From positions 228,550,779 to 228,614,778 of the forward strand of contig NC_089494.1 in assembly GCF_036850765.1 (NCBI RefSeq): a DNA stretch of 64,000 bases, in the 5' to 3' direction. The notes beneath the pieces were generated by a model. That model saw nothing but the letters and a program-made list of their open reading frames with translations, was not told where the DNA came from and made no database searches. This DNA is from Saccopteryx bilineata. Its lineage: Eukaryota > Chordata > Mammalia > Chiroptera > Emballonuridae. Each line of letters begins with the position of its first letter. Within the stretch, counting starts at the first letter, position 1. Shown here in pieces: positions 13,301 to 26,500 of this stretch. Both the position numbers and the translations under genes were made by a program.

Positions 13301-16300
13301 GCCTGGTCAGACACGAGCCAAATTTTTTAAACTTAAACTACATAGGTAGGTAAATTGTTATTAACTTAATTAGGGTACCCCTAAGCTGGCCAAAGAGCAG
13401 CATGTGGTTCGTGAGTCGCGGTTTGCTGACCACTGATATAGATCATGTATCGCAAAGATGTATGGTTGAAACCTTTATGAGCCTATTAACCAATGTCACC
13501 CCAATACATTAAATAATAAGAAATTTTTAAAAGAAAAACACAATTTTTACCTGTAGCTCCATAAACTCTTCCTCCTGTCTTGATATTAAGATTTACAGGT
13601 GCTGTACCGTAACTCCTAAAAACAAAACCAAAATTATCCTGAGAAACTTAAAAAGAAAAAAAGGAATATATTCAATATGTATAAATAAATTATACAGCCA
13701 CATAGTAACTGGATAAACTGACAATGACTCATACATTTTAGAAAATGTTTTAAACTTTTAAAAGTCTATCACTTGCTCAGTAAAAGATAAAAACAAATAC
13801 TGTTTAAAAGTTTGACTTGTTTTCCATCCAAAAACCTACCTGCCACTAACTCAGTATCTCACTATAGCACACATCACAGGAAACATGGCTAGGAAGGAAA
13901 GAAGAGTTTCTATGCTTTGTCATCATTTCCTTGTCTCCTATTTAATTCAACATACACAACAATCCTGCAAGAATGAAATTTCTACCCTTTGTTCCCAAAT
14001 CCAATGACCGCCCTTAAATCCTTCCTGCTTCTGGTATTGTTGATAAATCCTCTTTCAAATACCCATGGAGTACTTCTGTGGGTAAAATGAAGTTTACATG
14101 AAATTCAAAAATAAGTCTAGAGTAAAAGCAGAACAATGTTTGGTGATGATCTGTGGTTAATGATCAGGAAAAAACAAGAGGTAAGTTTCTAAATTGCTTG
14201 TAATATTCCATATCTTGATTTGGATGGTGGTTACATGAATTTATACACTTCAAAAATTTATTGAGCTGCACCTTTTTAAATGTAGTACAATGTTCATGTG
14301 ATAGAGGGGGAAAAAATCTAGAGTCAGATGGACCAGGGTTCAAACATAAGTTTTGTTATTAATAGTATAACCTTAAAATAGTATAACCTTAACCAAGTCA
14401 CTATAGACCCCACAGACCTCGTATAAATTTTCTGTAATATGATTTTATAGACAGTTCCTTGCTTTTTAATATACCGTATTTCCCCATGTATAAGACACAC
14501 CCTTTTTGAAAAATTTGGGGTCTAAAAACTGAGTGTCTTATATAGTGGTTGTCAAGTCATTTAAGAAGTGAGGCATTTCAAATGCCATAGATGGAACCGA
14601 GGACGAGGCAATATATGAAGACTGATTTGTCATCAGACACAGAGGAGGACAAGCTAATGGATGGGAGTTTTGACAGTGATGAGGAGTTGTATGAATTTTA
14701 TGATGAATGAAACTTGAGTTCAATAACTTATGTATGCAATACATATTTTTCAAATTACAGGCCCCAAAATTAAGGTGCGTCTTATACACAGGAGCATCTT
14801 ATACTTGGGGAAATATGGTAATGTATTCTGTGTAAGAGTAGGAAAATCAAATATATTGACCAAAATAAACTTTACACTATTGGGCAGGTTAGGGGGAAAA
14901 AGACAGAAGGGAATATATGATATATGGAAGAAGGCTCAAAAAAAGATAAGACAGAGCAAAAAAAGATAAGACCTCAAGTTCCAGACAATTGTTTTCAATG
15001 ATATATTTCTCAACATTACATTCATATTACTTAATTTGGTTCTTTAGCCTAACAAGTTTAGCCAACTGGACTTCTGAAAATACACTGCTCTTGGTCTGCC
15101 TACTGATTTCCACCTTTTGGTCTCCAAGGTACTAAATTTATGAGACCTACTTTATTCATTTAAACAGCACTACCATTTTGTTTTCTGCTTTAAAAAATAA
15201 GGATAAATGAATTAAAATATTCAAATAATTGTATAAAGTTCCACCACTATAAATGCAAGAAATAAAAATAGCCCAAATTTAACTGTTAACAATCAAACAG
15301 TACTATCATTACCAACTTGAACTGTTTACTCATGTCACTGATTAATTAATCCACTTAAATGCTTAAGCACCAATAATACATCACATATAATTCTAGCTAA
15401 GGAGAGAGACTGAGGTGCTAGACAAATATGGCTCCTGCCCCATGATGCTTACATTTCAACAATCAAAATTTGGCACAGCAAAAGCACTTTGGGGTATGAT
15501 ATACAGAAGTTCTAAATGTTTGAAAGTCAAATGTACAAACATCAGTGACTGTCTCTAAATGGTCCTCTTACAGAACTGCTAAAGGACAAAACAAAACAGC
15601 ATTTATAAAAGGCCTAGCCAGAAGTTCAATAAACTTTTCTTTCTCCCCAGATACTTTCTCTTCCCCATTTCTGCCTTTTAAAACATCACTTTTCTTTTCT
15701 AAAGGCACAAAACCTTTGTATCCAGTATCTTTAGAGAAGTTCAGCTGTCTGAAAAACTGCACTTAAGCAAATCTGGTTCTGTGCAACAGACCTCCATGAA
15801 GTTTCATGCTTCCCTAGGTGCTAGATCTTACATACCTGGGTATCTAAAGGAACTTCAAAATAAATGCACCAAAAAAGTTTTTAACCTGCTCCTCTCATAT
15901 TACTCATACACAGTAATACACTGTTCTGTACTCAATAAACTGCTCTAGAAACCTCTAAGTCACTACATCCTTTTTATCCCTCTCCATTCACAACCAGTTA
16001 CTCATTTATTTCTATTTATTACTCACTCAATTATACCTCACTTTCCCATCTATTCCTATACTACTGCTGTTGGCTTAGTATGGATTATTTCATGTGGATA
16101 ATCACTTCAACAACTAATTTTTATCTAGTCCATCTCAACTGTTACTGCTAGAGTTCTTTCCAAATAATCTGACTTGCCTAAAAAAGCCTTCAAAGGTTCC
16201 ATGATAGCCATGCTAGCATAGCAAAAATGTCCTAACTTCCTGTTCCTCAAGTAGTTTTAAATATTCTTTCTCATCTACCTTTATCCTCCAGCCATGTGAT

Positions 16301-19300
16301 TCCTTTAAACCACGCTTGCACATCTAAGTAGTATCCTCTGCCTAAATCATCAGTCCTCTCTTACTTCTAACTCAAGAATTATTCAAAGTAAAAATATTTC
16401 CTTCTCTAGGATCTTCAACACCTGTAGGTTTTTAGCAACTCTGAGTTTTCAAATCGCTTTGAACCTGTTACTATTCTAGCACTTAACTATACTACAACTA
16501 TCTGCTCACCTGTTTATCCTTTCTCATTACTTCTGGTAAATAAGGACTATTATATTATCTTTATATCCCCACCATCAATTAGTACAGTGCCAGGCAAACT
16601 GTATTTAAAAAGTGCTAACTGGAAGAAGGGATGACTCTCAAAGCTATAGTTAAGAAACCTCTTCTCTATACAAGATAAATTATTCCTACCATTCCTTCAT
16701 ATCTTATAGAGCAGTGGTCCCCAACCCCCGGACTGCGCACCAGTCCGTGGGCCATTTGGTACTGGTCCGCAGAGAAAGAATAAATAACTTACATTATTTA
16801 CATTTTATTTATATTTAAGTCTGAACGATGTTTTATTTTTTATCCGTCCCACCCTAAAGGCCGGTCCATGAAAATATTTTCTGACATTAAACCGGTCCGC
16901 GGCCCAAAAAAGGTTGGGGACCACTGTTACAGAGAATATGAACTTTGTAACAAAAGTGTTACAAAAAATGCTATTTTGTACTAACAGCTAACAAATTTAA
17001 TATTGTTCCTGGAGCATAATTTGCCCTTTAAATGTGCTTATGAAGTGTACACAAAAAAAACATTCACCAAACTTAACTTTCTCACTGGCTTTCTTTCAGT
17101 TTTCTGAAAGAAAAGAATATATCTTGAGATATCAAGGTTAAGTAAGCTTTATACACTTCAGAAAAATCTGTAACTTCAAAATGCATTAAAAATACATTAA
17201 AAAACAAATGGTTTGATGAATGAGTGAAGGCATGGATAGATGGAGATACACATACACACACACACACACCTATCTATACCTATGTATAAATGTGTATATT
17301 ACATGTGTGTGTATATACATGCATATACACTAAAGCAACCATAGCATTATATAAATTGAATAACCTAGATAATGAGTAAGTGGATGTTCACACATCAATG
17401 CCTTAAACATTTTGAATATTTAAGTTTTCATAATCAAATGTTGAGTTAGAAAATGTTCAAAGAAATTGTTTTTAATATGCAGTCTACTTGGCCAATAAAC
17501 ATTTACTGAATTCTTACTACATGTAAGACAATATAAGAAATAGGAAAATCCATAAACTATGTTTTCTATTCTTAAGAAATTTAGAGTCTAAGAATGTATA
17601 AACATAACTAGAATTCATGCAACTGGAAATTGCTGTAAGAAATAAAATTCAGATAAAATACTATGAGAGTCTCTGTGCACTTTATATTTGTATGCAATTC
17701 TTACCAAAAACTGTTCATATTAATAAAAGATATCACCATTTGCTTTCATTGCTCTATACGGGAGTCCTTGGGTTACAACACAATTCCATTCTTATGACAG
17801 TGACATAACCTGAATTTTGGTGTAAGTTGAAATACACTCTAGCCTAACACAAATGGAACACTTATGCTTTTAACAGTCCAAGATGGTGTACGTAAGAGTA
17901 CTAGGGGATGCTAAGTCCCTCACTCATATGCCACATTACTGCATATTCTTCTGCCGCACGCAACCAAACTACAATAGTTCGCCCATGTTGTCCGTAAGTA
18001 TGACCCTGACAGTGTTAAGCCAAAACACTTCTCAATTTTTTTTTTTTTGGTATTTTTCCGAAGTTAGAAGCAGAGAGACAGTCAGACAGACTCCCACATG
18101 CGCCCATCTGGGATCCACCCAGCATGCCCACCAGGGTTGTTGTGAAATTGCAACCGGAGCCGTTCTAGCACCTGAGGTGGAGGCCATGGAGCCGTCCTCA
18201 GCATCTGGGCAACTTTGCTCCAATGGAGCCTTGGCTGTGGGAGGGGAAGAAAGGGATCAAGAGAAAGGAGAGGGGGAAGTATGGAAAAGTAGATGGGCAC
18301 TTCTCCTGTGTGCCCTGACTAGGAATCAAACACAGGACTTCAACACGCCGGATTGATGTTCTACTACTGAGCCAACTGGCCAGGGCCACTCACATCTCAA
18401 TCTTATAAAGTCTTAATTGGAGTAAACCTCATAAACTCAAAACATCATATGTTGAGACTGTCATAACCTGAGGACCCCCTGTACTTGCAAATACAAATAA
18501 CTTTATATAAGTATTTACTAACCATACCATGATTATTGTGTCAAAATAAGCTGTTCCTTTTGCATAATGCAGATGGTAAAATAAAGGCCTATTAGCATAG
18601 GAGTCCTACTATCAATATACAGTAAGCTCAACACTACTTAAGTGGGGATGAAGAGAACATCAAGAGTTATGTACCCCTAACATGAGTAATTTTGTCCCAA
18701 AAAAGTTGCTAAGGTTTTAAAGTTACAGTCATTATTATAATGCAAAATTGACTTCCTGAAGTAAGTAAGTGCTGAAAGAACTGGCTCTACTTAAAAAATA
18801 AAACGCAGGAGTGGGCAAAAGGAGGTTTACAGTTGTGTGTACATGAAAAACAGAGTTTATTATTGTATTATTATTATCAACCTACTTTTGCCCACTGGGT
18901 ATTCAAAAGTACTTATGTGTTTATACATGGGTGAGCAAACGCAGGTTTACAGTTTATATGAAAAATAATAGAATAATTAAGAAATAATAAATCAAGAATA
19001 AACTGTTTCCCATACTTGCAACTTGTAAACCTACTTTTGTCCATCCCTGAATATTGGTTGATTCCAGATAAGGCTGCTTAATAAATAAACTATAGTACAA
19101 TTAATGAAAAGTTTATGTTCCCAATGCACAACTCCATCGATCTGAAAAACACAGAAGTCATAAAAAAATCACAACCTGTACTCTAATATATTCCCTTCCA
19201 ATATTTCCGTAAGATTCTTAATGTGCTCAGTGAGTCAATGACAATCCATTCACTTGATTCAGAATGTTACCAACTATAAAACATGAGACAACACATTGGC

Positions 19301-20509
19301 CTAAACTGGTCTACAGGATAATTAACTTAAAAACTATGAGGAGCAAAAAGAAATACTTATAATATTGTTGTTTCTGGACAAAAAATTTAAAAACCTACAC
19401 TTAGTTTTAGATAAGTTATAAAATTGCAGCACAATAGAGACGCAAACTGTCAATTTAAGGTTTTCTAATTCTAACTAAAGAATTTGTTGTACTCGACTCA
19501 TTTATAAAAACACTTTAATTTCAAGACTAAAAAATTCTTTTGATTCTTTACTTTACTTAATTATCTTTAGGAAAGAAATATTTCCATGGTGAAATTCCCT
19601 TTTACCATGAGCTATAATTAAAATATAAGACTTAATTTTAGGTGTACAACATAATAGTTTATGCTTAAATTGCAGAGTTTAGTTAACACATCACCACATA
19701 CAGGTACAATTTTCTTTACTTGTGATGAGAACTTTTGAGACCTATTCTCTCAAAAACTCATGGTGAAATTTTAACAAGAGTTCTTTCATATCGTAAAATG
19801 GAAAAATGTAAAAACACTGGAATCAAGCCCTAAAGGTTTGATACAGGCACACTACCTTTGATTCAGTCCCACAATTGTTATTTAAAAATAACTTACCCAT
19901 ACTGTGGTGCTCCTGTTTTAATGTCTCCTATGGTGACATGAACATCATCCTCATCATCATCACTGTCACTGTCACTATCATCTTCAGTCTCGGTCACTTT
20001 CTATACCAACATAAACAATTATACAATACATTCAATAATCCATTTCAACATCTAACATGAATAAATGAAGTACTTAACCATTTTGCGATTAAGCTAGTTT
20101 TACAGAAAAAAGTTGTAAGTTCACAGAACTGCTATTTATTTCAATTCATTTATAATTTCAATGCTTTACATGATGAAAAAGGATTAATGCAAAAATCTTT
20201 TTTTGCCATTATCTTTGTGTAAATAATACCTCGGGATTTTTCCTACTATTTATAACTATTCTCTTGCAAAATAGATATAAGGCAATTTACTAAGATACAG
20301 AGAAGATAAAATTATAAAAAGTTTCTGAGAAACTCTTGGTAAAAAGAATATGAAGTTAAGAGAAAAACAATTAATTTTAAGAATCACAGTGTCCTGATTA
20401 AAAAGCACTAAACAGCAGCTCACCTATGCCTAGAATTCAGAAGAGACCTTGCAGGCAAACAGTTCAGGGAATAGTTTGTTTCTATGGATATAAATGTGGG
20501 GCTCTTTAC

Positions 20510-20541
<32 letters not shown>

Positions 20542-23500
20542 GGTGACAAAGTCAGACAGAGGGACAGATAGGGACAGAGAGCCTGGAAGGGAGAGAGATG
20601 AGAAGCATCAATTCTTCTTTGAAGCACCTTAGTTGTTCATTGATTGCTTTCTCATATGGGCCTTGACCATGGGGCTACAGTTGACCAAGTGACCCCTTGC
20701 TCGAGCCAGCGACCTTGGGTCCAAGCTGGTGAGCCTTGCTCAAACCAGATGAGCTCCGCTCAAGCTGGCAACCTTGGGGTCTCGAACCTGGGTCCTCCCG
20801 TCCTAGTCTGATGCTCTATCCACTGCGCTACTGCCTGATCAGGTTCTAAAAGGTTGTGCTTAGTTACATAATAGTGAATTTAAAAAGTAGAACACCTAGG
20901 CAAAATAATTTTTGTATACAAATTCAAACTTGCAGAACAATTTTTGTTTTTATTTTTACAGAGTTAGAATGTTAAAAATATTCATAGGACCCCTTATATG
21001 TCCACACCCTCAAACTATATCACATTCAACAAGCATGAGGTCAAATACTGTCACATAAATTTTTTTTTACTAAAAAACATGACAATCAATGTTGGGTTTA
21101 AAGATTCAAATGTTTGCTTTGAAAATCAGGGGATGATCTATTCAGTTGATCAGTGACCATTAAGTTCCTTAAGGCAAAAACATCAAGCCTTCACACATGC
21201 CCTATTTCATCTGAACTCTTCCCACTACTTCTCTTCGCTATGCTTTTGATAGCACTAAGATGATGTAGGTAGCCAGATCATGCATGATACTTAAAGTCAT
21301 TAAATTTTGGCTTTGTTCTAAGTGAAAGCAAAACTATTGGTAAAAATTTCAGACAGAGAAGTAACGAGATTGGAAAGCTTTATGTTACCGGTTTAGGCAC
21401 GCCGTTTTCAGCAGTTTCATCTTCATTTCCAGATGGGGGATTATTAGCACTACAAACAACAAAATAAGTATACATCCCTAGTATTACTTTTCAGAAGTAC
21501 AGATAAGGTACACTAGTATTATTTTTGTTTGTTTTATTTATTGATTTTAGAGAGTGGAGAGAGGAGGAGAGAAAAATAGAAACATCAGTCTGTTGCTCCA
21601 CTCACCCATGCATCACTGGTTTACTTGTGTTACATGCCCTGACCGAGATCGAACCCTCAATCCTAACGTATCGGGACAATGCTCCAACTGAGCTACAACT
21701 ATGTCTGAGTTTCCTAAAATTGTTTCTACTGATGCTAAGAAGATGGATGGTAAAAACCATGTACCTGTCGTACTACGCTATTCCTCATGCCTTACATAAA
21801 ACACATACTCAACAAAAAAGAAAAGAGGATGGAACTGCCTCCATAATTTGTTAATGATGTCATATTAGCAATTTGATGATGGGGTATGATTTGAGGGGTT
21901 GTTTTGGGGGTTTTTTTTTTGCACTTTTAAAATATGTATCACACTTAATCAATTTTACTTATCCTAAATCTTTATTGAACATACACTATGTGCCAGGTAC
22001 TACTATAATTGCCAAGGACTACCTAATAGTTCCCTCTTTTCAGATATAAATTATGACCACATGAACTCTCAGTATTCAATTAACATATATGCTTCTGGCT
22101 TTCTGTTTCATCCATTTTATTGGATGGTATGTTTCTCATCATATAAAAACAAATTTTAAGATAAAAGTTCATCTTCATTTAAAACTGCCTTACAATTTGA
22201 TACTAATGACAGCTGCAAACTAATTTTGATGTATTTAAAAACTAATTACTTTTTTAAGGCCAGTTAATACTAGAATTTGCCATTACAACAAAATTGACAC
22301 AACAGTAAGATACTCTTAATCTCATGTCTTCCCTTCAAGTATATGGCCATTATTAATAATCAAATAAAACTTCTAGTACTATAGTATAACTGGTTTCTTA
22401 AATTTTTAATAATTATAATTTCCATAGAGGGAATTAACCATTTACCTCATTTTATAAAGAAATACAAGTACAAAGCAACTAACAATTATTCAGTAACATT
22501 TCTATTTAAAAAAAAAATCTAGATGTTGATATTGTTCAAAGGTATATAGATCATTAGATTTCTGCTATCTTCTTAACAATCTGTTATGCAGTTTCTATAC
22601 AAATCAATTTATTTTCTACCTTGGTATTTTATAAATACAATCTCCAAATAAAGTAAAATAAAGGATAAAAACTGATAGTTTATCTGTTAAATTTTCACTG
22701 TTCTATTACTTGACACAAGAAAACAACTATATTTTTACAGAATATTTACCTCCTGCTTCTAGGTAGCCAGGTAACTTACAACCTTATATTCATTTAAAAA
22801 AAATTTATTTTGTTCAGTGAGAGGTGAGGAGGCAAAGGCAGACCCTACATGCACCACCAGGATCCACCTGCAAGCCTACTAGTGGGTGATGCTCTGCCCT
22901 TCTGGGGCCATTACTCCGTTGATCAGCAACCAAGCTATTTTAGGGCCTGAGGTGAGGCCATGGTGCCATCCTCAGCGCCTGGGGCCATCTTGCTCAGATG
23001 AGCTATAGCTGCGGGAAAGAGAAGAGGAAAGAGGGAGAGAGAAAAGGGGGAGGTGGGGAGGTAGAGAGGTAGAGAGAAAAAAGGGAGGAGAGGAAGAAAA
23101 GAGGAAAAGCAGATGGTCGCTTCTCCTGTGTGCCCTGACCGGGAATCGAACCTGGGACTTCCACACACTGGACCAATGCTCTACCTCTGAGCCAACTGGC
23201 CTGGGACACCAATTAACTTCTTGACCAAATGAAAAACAGGACATGAAGAAATACTTAAGTAATTTCCAAACAATAAATTCCACAAATCCTTATTTTGTGG
23301 TCAAATTTAGCATTAGAAACTGGGTTGAATACGTAAATTTAAAAGCTAAATTATAAAATTTCAGATGATACTGCAATGAGTTAAAAGAAATATCTTCCAA
23401 CATAAAGGATAGTTTTAAGTGGGGAAGAAAACTCTAATTTCAGAACCCACAAAGCTATTTCTAGTTGTACTCACTTCTTTCCTCCATTCACTTGTTTTTA

Positions 23501-26500
23501 AATAACAGCTCTGAGATATATACCACAAAATCCACTCATTTGAAATGTACAACTCAACGGTTTTTAGTGTGTTTACAGAATAGTGCATCAATAACGACTA
23601 ATTCCGAAACATTTTCATCACCCCAAAAATAAATCTTGTATGTATCAGTCACTATCCATTTTATCCTGTACCCAGTCTGAACAAACACTAACTTTCTTGA
23701 GTCTCTATGGATCTACCTATTCTGCCTATCTAATATAAGTAGAATTATATAATACAGTCCTTTGTGACTGACTTCTTTCACTTAGCATAATGTTTCCAAG
23801 GTTTACCCATGTTGTAATACATGAGTACCTCATTTCTTTTTACTGCCAAAGAGTATTCTACTATATAAATACACCACATTTTATCTATCCATTCATTATT
23901 TAATGAACATGGGTTATTTCCATTTTTTGGCTATTATAAATAATGCTGCTAATAAACACTCATGTACAGCAGGTGTTCAAATAACATCCTTTTGTTTAAA
24001 GTCGTTTTGTTCTAATATTGATAAGGAGCCTAGGAACATAACTTTTGTTTATATCAATTAGTCTATGGCAGAACCGATCTCATTAAAGGTAGCTTCACTT
24101 AAACTTGTAGAATCTATCCATGGCGTTAAGTGAGAACTCAACTGTACAAGTTTTTGTGTAGATGTATGTTTTCATTTCTCTTAAGGTACACAGACATAGC
24201 AGTATATTCCTGGATCACATGTTAACTGTATGTTTAACCTTTTAAGGAACTGCCAGTGTATTTCCCAAAGCAGCTGTACCATTTTACAATCCCATCATCA
24301 GTGTAGGGGGGTTCCAATTTCTCCATATCCTCACCAACACCTTTCACTGTCTTTTTAATTACTGCCATCCTAGTGGATGTAAAGTGCCTTTTCCTCTACT
24401 TATTAAACCCAATATTCTCTAAAAGCTGTTTTTGTTTAACCATCCCTTTCCCCATTACAGAACACTAAAGCTTCTAGTCAGAGTCAACCTGTATGCATGA
24501 GTTGTTTTGAAATTTAGAATTCAGTTTCTGGCTCCCAGTACAACACTCATACTATTCTAGCAATATAACAAAAGAAACTAATCTTATAAAAAATTCATTA
24601 ATTCCACTTTGCATTTAAATAAATATAAAATGCTGAAATTATAACAAAAGTGCATTACACTATCAGAAATATTAATTGTGAAAGTAGTAATTAAAATTAT
24701 TTTAAAAATTTTAAGTTACAGCGGTAGAGTGTCGGCCTGGCGTGCGGGGGACCCGGGTTCGATTCCCGGCCAGGGCACATAGGAGAAGCGCCCATTTGCT
24801 TCTCCACCCCCCCCTCCTTCCTCTCTGTCTCTCTCTTCCCCTCCCGCAGCCAAGGCTCCATTGGAGCAAAGATGGCCCGGACGCTGGGGATGGCTCCTTG
24901 GCCTCTGCCCAGGCGCTAGAGTGGCTCTGGTCGCGGCAGAGCGACGTCCCGGAGGGGCAGAGCGTCGCCCCTGGTGGGCGTGCCGGGTGGATCCCGGTCG
25001 GGCGCATGCGGGAATCTGTCTGACTGTCTCTCCCCATTTCCAGCTTCAGAAAAATACAAAAAAAAAAAAAAAATTTAAGTTAAAATTTTTTTCTTAGTAG
25101 TCTAATGGTTACACTGCATATTCCACTACTGAGCTCACTTAAGAATAAAAAGTTACTTAACAATAAAAAGTATTTAAATCTTTACTTCAAAATCTTTGTT
25201 CCCTGAGCTAGTAACAAATAGACTGGTATAAGATTAGGTCCTGAAACAGGAATAAACTTCCAAACATTCAATGTCTTCCAACCTTTAGCCAAAAAGTTGT
25301 AATCAAACCAATGATTATAATAAAATAATTCTGACAAGTTGTTGACAGAACTGTATCACACGATCTGTTAAGTATCAACAAGAAATTTCACTAACCTGGT
25401 ATTTTCTTCTTCTGGCCTTTCAACTTCATTTTCATCTACCAAAAAAAATATGTAAATAAATAAATAAAATTAACAAACTACTCTTAAAGAAACCAGTAGT
25501 ATGAAAATCTGAAGTGATCATCACAAGCACTAACCTAGGTCCTTTGCCAAATCACTGTGCACATGCACGTCCCATGGGCCTATAAGCACATCCAAAGTTA
25601 GATCACCTTATAATGACTTAACAAAATACGTCTTTTATGAAAAAAAAAAAAAGTCAGACTTTACTTCCATAAAAATCAACTTAGGTATTAAAGACTTCTA
25701 GATCTTTGTAAAGGAAACCCTACACGTTTACATTTAAAGAGTATTACTAATGCTAAATCTTGCCACCAAAGACAACTTATTTTACAAGGGTATCAGAAAC
25801 AAAGTTTGTCAAAGTCACATCATCAAGGAGCTGCTACATGGTGCCCAAACGTATGTTTTTTACTACACTATTCTAAAGCCAATCAAGAATAGAGATTTCT
25901 GGCAAGGAACAAATATTAACTCTTAAATCTAATATGTGAAACAAAATGGGACTGTGACTTGATAAAAATTAAAAACCCAATGTCTAAACAAGTCGTTTTC
26001 AACAAAGAAGTACAAGATGCATTAAAATTTGAGAAAAAAATGCATAAGACAATATTGAAAACTATAAGCCTAAGGGACATTGTGTTACTTCTACGATGTG
26101 GGTTAAAAAATAGTCTCTTAAATGAAAAAAACTTCACCTTAATACATACAGGAGACATTCGGGATTTTCTTTATGGGCCAAAATGTATTCCATATCTTTC
26201 TTTCTCTCAATTAATTATTTTTAAAGCACGACTTTCAGACAAGGAGGTACCCTTGCAGGTGCATTCCATACAAACTGACCATCAAGAAACAAGACGTTAA
26301 TTTTACAGTATCAACTTTATTTAGCTCTTACAGAATGACTGTTGCTTAAAGAACAGGACAGAAAGGGCATCCTACAGCCAAGGGGCTTGAAGAGACACAC
26401 CAACACTGCTCCCGATCAATATAAAAAACAAGAGCCAAAAGCGCGGTGGAGAGGAGGCCGAGAAGCCTTGGCGGGGCGGAGGACGAGGATGGGGGCCGGG

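Noticed and set aside
17883..18356. 157-codon plus-strand open frame
   Set aside because: It runs from a Tigger-like element into an antisense SINE; both are noncoding repeats.
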